Assembly (NCBI RefSeq): GCF_001591565.1
Contig: NZ_BCVD01000023.1
Span: 1 to 39,456 of the forward strand
Direction: 5' to 3'
DNA length: 39,456 bases
Origin: Priestia flexa NBRC 15715
GTDB lineage: Bacteria; Bacillota; Bacilli; Bacillales; Bacillaceae_H
Each line of letters begins with the position of its first letter. The first letter of the stretch is position 1. The notes under the pieces are model-generated. The model was not told the DNA's origin. It made no database searches and worked only from the letters and a program-made list of their open reading frames with translations. The translations under genes and the position numbers were made by a program. Below are positions 29,886 to 38,923 of the stretch, in pieces.

Positions 29886-32800
29886 TTCATGTGTTAAACA
29901 GCCAATCAGATCATATCGTTGCCTTTTTAAGTTATGGCTTAGAAGCAGCTACACACACAAGAAACAGTAATTTAGAAGAAGTTCTCACCTTTTCCTGGCC
30001 AGCTATTGATGAAAAGGCAGCTTTTATCCTGCAGCGCAACAGAGCTGTCATTGAGGATGAGGACGGCCAATATCGAGAGTTTATTATTGATGCTGCAGAA
30101 AAAGACGGTGATGTACTAGAAGTTACAGCAACCGCCTCTTATTTAGATTTAAAGAAAGCCAAAGCCATTGCACCTATTACCTTAACGGGCCAAACAGCAG
30201 CGACAGCTACCTCGTATGTATTAGCCGGCACAGAATGGGAGCCCGGGGTTATTGAGCATGCTGGTGTGCGGAAGGTTGTCTTTGATAAGCACATTAATCC
30301 TTATCTAGCTTTACAACAACTTGCCTCAGAGTTTGGTTTAGAGCTTGTGTTTCGTGTTGAAATTAGTGGCAACCGCATTGTTCGTCGTGTTGTTGATTTA
30401 GTGACTCGTGTTGGGCGTTTTAAAGGGAAAGAAATTGTCTTCGGTAAAGACCTACTAGGGCTAGTTCGAAAAGAAAAGTCAGATGAGATTGTCACAGCAC
30501 TTTTATGTCTTGGGCCAGAAAAAGAAGACGGTACGCGTATAACGACGACTGTCGAAGATGAAGAAGCACGGCAACGCTGGGGGCGTAATAACCAGCATCT
30601 ATGGGACATTTATGAGCCGGAGTCTTCTGACCAAGATATGACGGTTGAACGGCTCAAATCGCTCGGTGAAACTGCTTTAAAAAAACGCATTAATAGTGTT
30701 GTAGAATATGAGATTTCACAAGGTGATTTAGAGTCTATTCCTGGTTATGAACATGAGCAATTTCGCTTTGGTGATACGGTCCGTATTAAAGACCTTCACT
30801 ATAAGCCCCCTTTGTATATGGAAGCACGTACGATATCTGTTGAACGTGATTTACTAGATCCATCTGAAAAAGAGCATGTTCTTGGTGAATTCATCGAATA
30901 CACTGAGCGTGACGTATTAGCCGAATTTGATGATTTTAAGAAGAATATGCGTATACGTATTATCAAACAACCAACGCCTCCACAGGGGGCTTACAACGTT
31001 CTCTGGGTGGATACCTCACGACCAGTTCATGTGTTGCATACATGGGATGGGGTGCAATGGCGCAAAGTCACGCCAACAGAAGCCAGTGAGGTCGGTGCTG
31101 AAACGCCTCAAGGTGCTCAAGAGAAAGCAGATAACAGTCGTGATGAAGCAAAAGAGTACACGGATGGTAAAGTGGTTGAAATTGGAGAAACCATTGAACA
31201 GGTTCAACAAGACGTATTTAACCGAGAACGTGTGATTAAAAGGCAACCGACTGAACCTGTTAATCCTCTATACGGAGACTTATGGGTGGATACAAGTGAT
31301 CCATTACAACCCATGTACATGTGGAATGGCACAGAATGGCGTGCACTTGGTCCAACAAATGCAGATGAAATGGGTGCAGTCCTAAAAGAAGAATACGAGC
31401 AAAAGGTTCAAGAAATCATTGCGGATCTAGCCAATAAGGTACCAAATGAAAATTACTCTTCAACAGTCCAAGAGATTATGAGTTCACTAAATGGAAAAGC
31501 TGGTTTAGAGTATGTGAACGGTCAACTTTCTTCAAAAGTAAATGCAGGAACCGTTTATACCAAAACAGAAGTTGACAACGCATTGAATAGCCGTGTATTA
31601 AAGACCACTTATGAAACAGACAAAACGGGTATTGTGCAGCGTTTAGACAGTAGTGAAAACCGGTTAACAGTTAATGAAAAAGAGATTGGGTTACGTGCAA
31701 AGCAACAGGCTTTAGATACTGTGTCCCAACGTGTAACATCAGCTGAACAAGCTATCGTGTTGCAAGATGGAAAAATTGAGCTCATGGTAGAAAAAGAAAC
31801 ATTTAACAACCTAAAAGGAACAGTTGAGAGCTATGGTACACGTATTACACAGGCAGAAAGCAATATCAACCTAAAAGCAGAAAAGACAGCTTTAACTACA
31901 ACCAATCAGAACGTTTCAAACGCTTTGCAGTCCATTACAAATCTTCAGACGGAAATCGACTTAGCATATGAACAAATTGCGTTACGAGCGAAACAAACCG
32001 ACTTTAACACATTGTCAAATCAAGTTTCTAGTCACCAAGCTCAATTAACCGTACACGCTAATGAAATTGCTTCAAGAGTGACACAAGATCAATTTAATGC
32101 TCTTTCGATTGGTGTACGTAACCTGGTCTTAAACTCGACTTTTAACAAAGGTTGGGATAATTGGACAGGTGTAAGTGGCGGGTTTTCTATTGTGAGCGCT
32201 GAGGCAGATAAGCCTTTAAGTAAGATAGCAAAAGTTACTGCTTCGGGACTTTCAACAATCTCTATAAAGTCAGCTTATGCAAACACTTTCCTTGCGAAGA
32301 AGGGTGATACTATTACAGTATCAATGGATATAAAGGTTAATGACTTTAATCAATATGATGAAAAGAAGCCTTTTATATTCGAGTTATTAGATATTAATAG
32401 AAACCGTGTTGAATATAAAGATGTTTCGCTAACTGATATGAATATTACTTCATTGCCTAACAATGAATGGGTTAGGGTTGTATATGTTCATAAAGTCCAA
32501 AATAGCTCTGTTGTTTACGGTAGAGTAAGATTGTCTTTATTTAAAAATGGAACAGTATTTTACCGAGAAATTAAAGCGGAATATGGAAATAAAAACACTA
32601 GCTGGACAGAAGCTCCAGAAGATGTTGACGAAAAGATTAATGGCTTAGATGGACGTATCTCGACAGCAGAAACAACTATCAGCCAAACAGCTACTGAGAT
32701 TAAGAGTCTTGCAAAAAAGAGTGAATTAGATACTGTAAGTGGTCGCCTGGATACAGCAGAGAGCACGATTAGCCAGCAAGCTGCAGCTATTGCTCAACGT

Positions 32801-35425
32801 GTAACATCATCTACATTCACACAAGAAATTACAAATACGAAATCGTATGCTGACAGTAGCGCTCAAACAAAGGCAAACACGGCAGAAACAAACGCCAAAA
32901 ATCATGCGAATACAAAAGCTAGTACAGCCGAAGCAAATGCCAAAAGTTACACAGACGGAAAAATCAACACAGTAAATACAAGGCTTACAAGTGCAGAGAG
33001 TTTAATTACTCAACAAGCCAATGAAATTGCTTCGAGAGTAACGAAAACCGAATTTGAGAGTCTTTCTATTGGTGGTCGTAACATTGTCAAAGGGACTTCA
33101 AATGAATTTAAAACAGCAACCTTTGGTGGATGGGACTATTACTTTACTGATCAGCTACTACACTGGTCAAAAGGTGACGTAATAACGGGGAGAATCTATT
33201 TAAAACCAGGTAAATATGAAGCATCCATTATGATTCATATAAGATATACAAATGGAACATACAATCAATATCGAGGCAATGTTATTGCAGCTGGCTCAGA
33301 GGGTTATTCAATAGTAACCCTAACAATACCTAATCGAGACGATATTTCTTATATTCAATACTCAATTAGGCATAGTTCTGGGTCAAACCCATCAAATACT
33401 GTTCAATATAAAGAGGCTAAGATAGAAAAAGGAAGTAGACCGACAGACTGGACACCAGCTCCAGAAGATATAGATGCACAAATCAATAGCGTAAGTGCAA
33501 GGGTATCGACAGCAGAATCAACTATCACACAACAAGCTGGTTTAATCGCTCAAAAGGTTTCTACAACTGATTTTAATGGCAATACCATTGCCTCTAAATT
33601 AGTTCAGACATCTTCGGCTTTAGATTTAATTGCTCAAAATTTAAATTTAACCGGATTAGTGACGTTCAGCACGTTTAATAGTGATGTCCAAAGTAAAATT
33701 ACTGCTGGAACAACAGCTAAGTCTACGCTTGACTCAAAAGCAAGTATCTGGGATGCGAAAGAAACCACAAGCGGAGCGCAAACGAAAGCGGATGCTGCTA
33801 GAAATAGTGCAATTGCTGCAGCTGCAAGTGATGCATCCACAAAAGCTAGTAATGCAGAAGCAAATGCTAAGAATTATGCCAGTTCAGCTGTTAGTACAGT
33901 GAACGATTGGCGAGTAAGTGGTAAAACCACGATAAATGGTGGAAAGATTGAAACTAATACAATTACTGTACGTCAAATTGCTGTTGGAGATTTTACGAAT
34001 TTGTGGCCTAATCAGAACTTAGATCCTAAAATCGGCAGTTTTGGTTTGCCAGCTATTATGAATGATACACATAACTATTATTCCATTCCTCTTAGTAGTC
34101 GTGACCACATTGCTCATGATATACCTATACACATGATAGCTGGTGATGAGTTTTTAATTACAGCAGATGTGTATCGATATAAAGGTAGTAGAAGCTTGCA
34201 AGCTGGTTTTTGGGAAGGAAAACCCGATGGGAGTAATACTTCCAGTCCATGGCGAATGAATTCATGGGAAACACCTGCTCCTTATCAGCAATGGACTTCT
34301 GTGGCATGGCATCATAAAGTAACGGATTCCACGACATTTCAAGGGAAACCATACTTTCAAATTGACCAACCCTCCAGTGGTGGAGATACAGGCTATATGA
34401 TTCAAAATATAAAAATCATTCGCAAACACACTGGAAAAATGGTGGTTAACGGTACAATCTCAGCCGAAAAATTAAACGTTAATAATCTTTCTTCAATTTC
34501 TGCTAACTTAGGGGTTGTAACAGCTGGAGAACTACGAAGTGTTATCATCCGAGCGTCTACCTTTGATACCTTGAGTGGGAGTGTTATTAATATTGGCAGT
34601 GGTGGTGCTGGTATTGATTTATATGACGGTTCATTCCGTCTAAAACAATCAGCTGGACATTATTACTCGATTAACAACTCAGGCCAGCATATCTTCTGGC
34701 AGGGGTCAGATCCATTTATTCGTATTCAGAAAACACAAGACTCTGATTCTAACCCTGCTGTTCAAGGGGCCAGAGCGCAGCTTGTCTTTTTAAAAGACCG
34801 AACGGCTGTATATGCTCGTAATGCAGCCAATACGGATTATGCTGATTTTGCTGCGAATGAGTTCCGAGCGATTGGAAAGTATGTCAGCATTGTGAATGGT
34901 AATTTAGAGTCTACAACAGGCTATATAGCTGTCACAGCAGCTACTGAAAACACAGGCTCTACACAGCATATTTATTTGCGTCCGAGTGGTTCGGGTAGTG
35001 TGCACGTACTTAGAAATACAAGTTTTAACATTGATAGTAGTAGTCCAGATTACCGACCAATTATTGTGCAAACAGTGGGTACACGTTCAACGTCTCTTTC
35101 AAAGACGAATATTCGAGAAGTAGATTTCAAAGCAACCTCTTTGTTAAAAGATGTGGACGTACATGAATACCACACTATTTCTGATGTCGTTGGTGGTAAT
35201 TACTTTGATAAGAAAATAGGGTTCATCACGGAAATGACACCTGCTCTTATGAAGTTTGAAAACAACATTGATTTGTATACAACACTGGCTCTTGTGTGGA
35301 AACAAAACCAAGAACAGCAAGAGGAAATTGAACGATTAGAAAAAGAGAAAAACGATATACACGATGTGTTAGGTGTCTTAATCCAAGAAATTGACGCATT
35401 AAAAAAAGCTGTTTCTGCAGCATAA
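29882..35425 (+). CDS. Tail-associated receptor-binding protein (Tal with repeats)
   Basis: This 1847-residue protein has a Prophage_tail/Tal N-terminal domain (about 1-350). After it come two short repeats ending WVDTSDPLQPMYMWNGTEWR-like (near 365-400 and 455-490). A long coiled-coil region with TAESTISQ repeats follows. Three galactose-binding-like modules start near 743 (NLVLNSTFNKGWDNWTG), 1061 (RNIVKGTSNEF) and 1373 (NLWPNQNLDPKIGSFG). The C-terminal 120 residues resemble the fibre-tip chaperone type and end in a coiled coil. It should form the central tail fibre that binds the host. Confidence 0.9.
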   Translation: MIHVLNSQSDHIVAFLSYGLEAATHTRNSNLEEVLTFSWPAIDEKAAFILQRNRAVIEDEDGQYREFIIDAAEKDGDVLEVTATASYLDLKKAKAIAPITLTGQTAATATSYVLAGTEWEPGVIEHAGVRKVVFDKHINPYLALQQLASEFGLELVFRVEISGNRIVRRVVDLVTRVGRFKGKEIVFGKDLLGLVRKEKSDEIVTALLCLGPEKEDGTRITTTVEDEEARQRWGRNNQHLWDIYEPESSDQDMTVERLKSLGETALKKRINSVVEYEISQGDLESIPGYEHEQFRFGDTVRIKDLHYKPPLYMEARTISVERDLLDPSEKEHVLGEFIEYTERDVLAEFDDFKKNMRIRIIKQPTPPQGAYNVLWVDTSRPVHVLHTWDGVQWRKVTPTEASEVGAETPQGAQEKADNSRDEAKEYTDGKVVEIGETIEQVQQDVFNRERVIKRQPTEPVNPLYGDLWVDTSDPLQPMYMWNGTEWRALGPTNADEMGAVLKEEYEQKVQEIIADLANKVPNENYSSTVQEIMSSLNGKAGLEYVNGQLSSKVNAGTVYTKTEVDNALNSRVLKTTYETDKTGIVQRLDSSENRLTVNEKEIGLRAKQQALDTVSQRVTSAEQAIVLQDGKIELMVEKETFNNLKGTVESYGTRITQAESNINLKAEKTALTTTNQNVSNALQSITNLQTEIDLAYEQIALRAKQTDFNTLSNQVSSHQAQLTVHANEIASRVTQDQFNALSIGVRNLVLNSTFNKGWDNWTGVSGGFSIVSAEADKPLSKIAKVTASGLSTISIKSAYANTFLAKKGDTITVSMDIKVNDFNQYDEKKPFIFELLDINRNRVEYKDVSLTDMNITSLPNNEWVRVVYVHKVQNSSVVYGRVRLSLFKNGTVFYREIKAEYGNKNTSWTEAPEDVDEKINGLDGRISTAETTISQTATEIKSLAKKSELDTVSGRLDTAESTISQQAAAIAQRVTSSTFTQEITNTKSYADSSAQTKANTAETNAKNHANTKASTAEANAKSYTDGKINTVNTRLTSAESLITQQANEIASRVTKTEFESLSIGGRNIVKGTSNEFKTATFGGWDYYFTDQLLHWSKGDVITGRIYLKPGKYEASIMIHIRYTNGTYNQYRGNVIAAGSEGYSIVTLTIPNRDDISYIQYSIRHSSGSNPSNTVQYKEAKIEKGSRPTDWTPAPEDIDAQINSVSARVSTAESTITQQAGLIAQKVSTTDFNGNTIASKLVQTSSALDLIAQNLNLTGLVTFSTFNSDVQSKITAGTTAKSTLDSKASIWDAKETTSGAQTKADAARNSAIAAAASDASTKASNAEANAKNYASSAVSTVNDWRVSGKTTINGGKIETNTITVRQIAVGDFTNLWPNQNLDPKIGSFGLPAIMNDTHNYYSIPLSSRDHIAHDIPIHMIAGDEFLITADVYRYKGSRSLQAGFWEGKPDGSNTSSPWRMNSWETPAPYQQWTSVAWHHKVTDSTTFQGKPYFQIDQPSSGGDTGYMIQNIKIIRKHTGKMVVNGTISAEKLNVNNLSSISANLGVVTAGELRSVIIRASTFDTLSGSVINIGSGGAGIDLYDGSFRLKQSAGHYYSINNSGQHIFWQGSDPFIRIQKTQDSDSNPAVQGARAQLVFLKDRTAVYARNAANTDYADFAANEFRAIGKYVSIVNGNLESTTGYIAVTAATENTGSTQHIYLRPSGSGSVHVLRNTSFNIDSSSPDYRPIIVQTVGTRSTSLSKTNIREVDFKATSLLKDVDVHEYHTISDVVGGNYFDKKIGFITEMTPALMKFENNIDLYTTLALVWKQNQEQQEEIERLEKEKNDIHDVLGVLIQEIDALKKAVSAA

Positions 35426-35427
35426 AG

Positions 35428-35452
35428 GAGTCCCTTGTAGGGGCTCTTTTTT
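35428..35452 (+). terminator. Intrinsic terminator after the tail fibre gene
   Basis: GAGTCCC (35428-35434) pairs with GGGGCTC (35440-35446) with one wobble pair around TTGTA, followed by TTTTTT. Confidence 0.85.
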
Positions 35453-35485
35453 ATACCCATAAACGAAAAAAGGTGGAATTTAATC

Positions 35486-35773
35486 ATGGAACAAAACCAA
35501 ACAAATCAAACACAAGCGGTACAAGTTAATTCTGATTTAATCATTCAGCAATACCAAGAAGAACAGTTTCGCTTGAATACAGAGTTAATGAAGTACAAAG
35601 CGTACTCTCGACAGCTAGAAGGAACTGTTATCCAACTAGATCAAGAAGTAAAAGCTGCAGAAGAGCGTCACCAGAATCAAGTGAAAGAAACAAATAAATT
35701 CAAAGATCAGTTAAAAAAGCAGCAAACAAATAATCGTAACAATACAAAACAACATGGCCAATCCAAGCGCTAA
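35486..35773 (+). CDS. Coiled-coil protein, unknown function
   Basis: The 95-residue protein starts with a Gln/Asn-rich segment (MEQNQTNQTQAVQVNSD), continues as a charged coiled coil (residues 18-80) and ends in a Lys/Asn-rich tail. AAAAAGGTGG precedes the ATG. Its position between fibre and holin suggests a minor tail or chaperone role, but nothing in the sequence proves this. Confidence 0.75.
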   Translation: MEQNQTNQTQAVQVNSDLIIQQYQEEQFRLNTELMKYKAYSRQLEGTVIQLDQEVKAAEERHQNQVKETNKFKDQLKKQQTNNRNNTKQHGQSKR

Positions 35774-35851
35774 ATAAATGTGTTTGAATGCGTCTATAAC
35801 TATGCTGATGACGTTAAACTGCATAAGACCTAATCAAGGTGGAATGCAACA

Positions 35852-36217
35852 ATGGAAGTACAAGTGAAAATGATTAACGGATTAAACTTTGAAACGATTA
35901 TCGAGGAGTATAACGCACAAATTTTAGCCGAAACATTAAACAATCAAGAGTATTCAATGGTCATTATTGGTGACGTTATTGCACAACGTTATTCAGTTGT
36001 TCGCGTTATGACAAAAGTAGAGAATCCAGAGGCGAATGTTGAGATTACGTTAAACGATAATACGGTTATCAAAGTGTATGTAGAAAATTATAACCCTCTA
36101 GACGTCTTACAAAGCATTAATAGCGCTGGTGGTGGAATGGTGGCTATTGGTGAAGCTGTGTTACAAGCTTCTCAAATTGTGCGGATTATGCGTATTAAAC
36201 AAACAACAGTAGTTTAA
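35852..36217 (+). CDS. Protein with internal duplication, unknown function
   Basis: The 121-residue protein contains two similar beta-alpha segments, YSMVIIGDVIAQRYSVVRVM (about 37-56) and GGMVAIGEAVLQASQIVRIM (about 94-113). AAGGTGG lies 8 bases before ATG 35852. It sits just before the holin and a terminator follows its stop. I recognise no family. Confidence 0.75.
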   Translation: MEVQVKMINGLNFETIIEEYNAQILAETLNNQEYSMVIIGDVIAQRYSVVRVMTKVENPEANVEITLNDNTVIKVYVENYNPLDVLQSINSAGGGMVAIGEAVLQASQIVRIMRIKQTTVV

Positions 36218-36231
36218 TAGATAACAAATAA

Positions 36232-36260
36232 AAAGAGGGGCTATTGCCTCTCTTTATTTT
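36232..36260 (+). terminator. Intrinsic terminator before holin
   Basis: AAAGAGG pairs with CCTCTCTT across a small loop, followed by TATTTTTAT. The A run on the left makes it possibly bidirectional. Confidence 0.65.
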
Positions 36261-36280
36261 TATAAAAGGGTGGGGTAATT

Positions 36281-36502
36281 ATGTTTGAAGAGCAAGTTTG
36301 GAATACACTTCTTCAAAATGGGCCATTTGCAGCATTATTTATTTGGTTATTATTTAAGGTTACAAAGGAATCAAAAGAGCGTGAAGATCGTTTAATGAGT
36401 CATGTGGAGCGTACCACAGATACGTTGCAACGTATTGAACAAAGTGTGACAGGTATGCAAGATGAGATTAAAGATATTCGTGAACAAATAGAAGGTCAAT
36501 AA
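36281..36502 (+). CDS. BhlA/UviB-type holin
   Basis: This 73-residue protein has one N-terminal membrane segment (GPFAALFIWLLFKV, about 14-27) followed by a charged helix with heptads, the plan of BhlA-type holins and bacteriocin-associated UviB. It would permeabilise the membrane at the end of the lytic cycle and release the endolysin encoded next. The ribosome binding site is AAAGGGTGGGG. Confidence 0.88.
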   Translation: MFEEQVWNTLLQNGPFAALFIWLLFKVTKESKEREDRLMSHVERTTDTLQRIEQSVTGMQDEIKDIREQIEGQ

Positions 36503-36527
36503 GTCACTGTCTCTGCAGTGGCTTTTT
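36502..36527 (+). terminator. Intrinsic terminator between holin and endolysin
   Basis: AGTCACTG (36502-36509) pairs with CAGTGGCT (36516-36523) with one wobble pair, followed by TTTT. It begins at the last base of the holin stop codon and may make endolysin expression depend on read-through. Confidence 0.75.
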
Positions 36528-36557
36528 ATATACCTAAAAACAAGGAGGAGAAAGAGA

Positions 36558-37586
36558 ATGACTTATAAATTTCAACAGTTACCACAATTGGTTGATAAGC
36601 GAGGAAAACTACCAAGCAAAGGTTCTTACAATAAACGTGCGAAAGGGGTTAAATCCATTACAACTCGTGTGTGGCACCATTCTTTAACAAAGTTATCTGC
36701 AGGTGGCTCAAACATTGTTGCCTTTGCTAACTTCCACGTTGGAACAAACGGCTGGCCAGAAATTGCATATCACCTAATTATTGATCCAAAAACAATCATC
36801 AATGGAAAAGCTGCTATTTATTATTGTGTGGACATCAGCAAACGAAGCTATCATGTGGGGAACAGCAACACAATTGGTCTTGGTATTTGTGTAATTGGAG
36901 ACTACCGTACAGATAAACTAAGCCAAGAAACAATTGCATCTATTACTGATTTGCGAAATACCTTAATTAAAGACGGCATCGGTAAATATGATAAGTCTCA
37001 CAATGAAATGCCAGGTTACAGTTGGAAAGCATGTTGTGTATATGACTATAACAAAGCATTTAAAGATATTTTAGAAACAATTGCACCTGGAGCAACTCAA
37101 AAGCCTTCATCGCCACCAGATTTATATACAATTCAAGAAGGAGATACATTTTGGTCAATTGCTGAAAAAGATGGACCGGCAGGAATTACAGTCGATGATT
37201 TAATTGTTGCTAATCCTGGTGTAGCGCCAATTAAATTAAAAGTTGGTCAAACAATTAAGCTCGGACAAGCGCAGTATTGTTACACACCGAAACCAGGAAC
37301 TCTTAAACAGCCACAATCTACTTATCGATACCCATTACCTTCAGGAGTACTTAAAAAGTGCGCACGGGGAGAATCTGTACGTCAATTACAAGCAGCTTTA
37401 GCTGCAGTTCACTTCTATCCAAATAAAAATGCAAAAAATAATGGTGTTGATGGCATCTATGGTAATGACACAGAAGATGCAGTAAGACGTTTTCAAAGCG
37501 TTTATGTACTTGGACAAATAGATGGAATTTATGGGCCGAGGACGAAAAGTAAATTACAAGCTGTTTTAAAATCAAACGGTCAATAA
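36558..37586 (+). CDS. Endolysin: amidase with LysM and PG-binding domains
   Basis: The 342-residue endolysin has an amidase_2 domain (about 25-175) with zinc ligand candidates His40/41 (VWHH), His148 and Cys159/160. A LysM domain follows (about 189-236, TIQEGDTFWSIAEK), then a peptidoglycan-binding domain (about 265-340) with the VDGIYGNDTEDAVRRFQ repeat. It should cut the MurNAc to L-alanine bond. There is no signal peptide, so release depends on the holin. The ribosome binding site is AAGGAGGAG. A damaged copy of its last 27 codons lies at 38637-38720. Confidence 0.95.
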   Translation: MTYKFQQLPQLVDKRGKLPSKGSYNKRAKGVKSITTRVWHHSLTKLSAGGSNIVAFANFHVGTNGWPEIAYHLIIDPKTIINGKAAIYYCVDISKRSYHVGNSNTIGLGICVIGDYRTDKLSQETIASITDLRNTLIKDGIGKYDKSHNEMPGYSWKACCVYDYNKAFKDILETIAPGATQKPSSPPDLYTIQEGDTFWSIAEKDGPAGITVDDLIVANPGVAPIKLKVGQTIKLGQAQYCYTPKPGTLKQPQSTYRYPLPSGVLKKCARGESVRQLQAALAAVHFYPNKNAKNNGVDGIYGNDTEDAVRRFQSVYVLGQIDGIYGPRTKSKLQAVLKSNGQ

Positions 37587-37784
37587 AAAAGTTTTAATTA
37601 TCTATTTTGTTTTAACAATATATTTTTATGCTCTTTATTTAATTTTAAAAGATGTTGAACATTTGGTTATAGTAGAAAAAATATAATAATAGGAATTTAT
37701 TTCTATAAATATTGTAAAATAAACTAATATATTGTATTGTTTACTTGTATTAACATTATAATCTAATATAGAAAAGGGGATTTT

Positions 37785-38393
37785 ATGAAACGTTTTAAAA
37801 TGTTAATGTTTTTGTCAGTTTTTGGTGCTATCTTTGCTGTATCAAGTATTTCTGCTAATGCGAGCGAAGTTTCTACAGATGAAGGTGATTTAGAAATTTT
37901 ATTTAGTGAAGAGGTAGAAAGCGAAATTGAAGAAAATATGGAACCTGTTAGCATAGAAAATCCAACCTCAACATATGTTACTGAAGATGGTATAGTGGTT
38001 GAGAGAACATTAACTGTAGAAGATGTCGAACCAGATTCAAATCAATTCACTACTTTCAGTTCTCTTTATAGGGAAGTAAATATTGGTTATACAGATAAGC
38101 GAATGTTAAATACAATTAGCCAAGCAACTCTTAAGGGGCAATGGACCGTAGGACTAGATAGATATCAAACTTCAGCAACCATTAAAAAATGGAACTATTA
38201 TAACATATCTATAACTAATGGTAAGTATACAAACAAAAAAACGACAATTCCGAAGCCAAAAGGAAATCCAGCACAAGCTGTTGGAACTGCCACAATGACT
38301 TCAGCTAATACTCCAACATCTAATACCCATGATACGCGTTGGACAGTTAATATTAAGCCAAATGGATCTGTAACATCTAGTTTTATAAAATAA
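37785..38393 (+). CDS. Secreted protein, candidate lysogenic-conversion gene
   Basis: The 202-residue product has a clear Sec signal peptide (KRFK, then MLMFLSVFGAIFAVSSIS, cleavage after ANA at residue 26). An acidic propeptide-like stretch (28-60) and a soluble, Thr/Asn/Lys-rich domain (about 90-202) follow. I recognise no family. It lies after the endolysin in an AT-rich interval (37587-37784) that has its own TATAAT at 37757-37762 and AAAAGGGG before the ATG. This is the usual place and form of a phage moron expressed in the lysogen (inferred). Confidence 0.8.
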   Translation: MKRFKMLMFLSVFGAIFAVSSISANASEVSTDEGDLEILFSEEVESEIEENMEPVSIENPTSTYVTEDGIVVERTLTVEDVEPDSNQFTTFSSLYREVNIGYTDKRMLNTISQATLKGQWTVGLDRYQTSATIKKWNYYNISITNGKYTNKKTTIPKPKGNPAQAVGTATMTSANTPTSNTHDTRWTVNIKPNGSVTSSFIK

Positions 38394-38409
38394 AAGCAGG
38401 TGATTAGCT

Positions 38410-38499
38410 ATGGCAGATTTTATTTATAACAATTTTTTTTTAGTAATTATTGTTTTGATTGTTCTATTAATTATTGTATTTAAAATTCGAAAAAATTAA
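38410..38499 (+). CDS. 29-residue single-membrane-segment peptide
   Basis: This encodes MADFIYNN, a continuous hydrophobic segment of about 17 residues (FFLVIIVLIVLLIIVF) and KIRKN. AGGTGAT lies 6 bases before ATG 38410. The plan, a short N terminus, one helix and a basic C terminus, matches type I toxins and small membrane regulators alike. It follows the secreted protein by 16 bases and is probably co-transcribed with it. Confidence 0.65.
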   Translation: MADFIYNNFFLVIIVLIVLLIIVFKIRKN

Positions 38500-38507
38500 A
38501 CAGTAAG

Positions 38508-38720
38508 TTGGAGTATAAGAAAATATGGAATTTCACAGAATTTATTATCTTTTCGTTAAGTATATTTATTAGTGAAGTTGTTGTTCTATTGTTACCTCTT
38601 ATGACAATGGGAAAGGAAATTCACTACAATATGCATTTACCTGGACAAGTAGATGGTGTGTATGGACCTAACACAAAGTCCAAACTACAGGCGGTGTTAA
38701 AATCTAAGATTATTATATGA
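38508..38720 (+). pseudogene. Remnant carrying an endolysin 3' end duplicate
   Basis: From 38637 the frame encodes LPGQVDGVYGPNTKSKLQAV followed by LKSK, almost the same as endolysin residues 318-339 (GQIDGIYGPRTKSKLQAVLKS). The upstream part of this frame (38508-38636) encodes an unrelated hydrophobic segment and has no ribosome binding site. I therefore read it as a gene fragment left by recombination rather than a working gene. Confidence 0.75.
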
Positions 38721-38741
38721 ATAAAAAAGAAATCTCCCCTC

Positions 38742-38769
38742 TTGCAATTAAGGAAAGTCATGATATAAT
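38742..38769 (+). promoter_or_regulatory. Promoter of the small RNA
   Basis: TTGCAA (38742-38747) and a perfect TATAAT (38764-38769) are separated by 16 bases. No ORF follows before the terminator, so the product should be a non-coding RNA starting near 38776. Confidence 0.75.
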
Positions 38770-38775
38770 GATGAT

Positions 38776-38841
38776 AATATATGAATTGGGCTAGTTATAG
38801 CTAGGGGAAAACCTTCTAATTTTGAATTAGGAGGTTTTTTT
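38776..38841 (+). ncRNA. Small RNA upstream of abi gene (abiF RNA-like)
   Basis: A transcript of about 65 bases would run from the promoter at 38742-38769 to a T-run at 38841. It contains a small hairpin (GCTA with TAGC around GTTA), then GGGGAAAACC. It ends in an intrinsic terminator of 12 bp (38810-38821 with 38825-38836, loop TTG, one wobble pair) followed by seven T. Small structured RNAs next to abiF genes are a described motif, and here one stands 83 bases before an Abi_2 gene. The RNA's function as an antitoxin or guide-like regulator is inferred. Confidence 0.75.
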
Positions 38842-38865
38842 CTTTTGGTTATCAGATTATAACTA

Positions 38866-38894
38866 TTGATCATGAAATTATACCGTAGTATAAT
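38866..38894 (+). promoter_or_regulatory. Promoter of the abi gene
   Basis: TTGATC (38866-38871) and a perfect TATAAT (38889-38894) are separated by 17 bases. It lies after the small RNA terminator, so RNA and protein have separate promoters. Confidence 0.7.
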
Positions 38895-38923
38895 TGAAAG
38901 AAAAAACGAATATAGGTGATTTC

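Noticed and set aside
30301-30609. Arg/Ser-rich minus-strand frame inside the fibre gene
   Set aside because: A typical shadow of a plus-strand coding frame; no start signals.
35777-35835. Short GTG frame of 17 codons between two genes
   Set aside because: Too short, no ribosome binding site and no recognisable composition.
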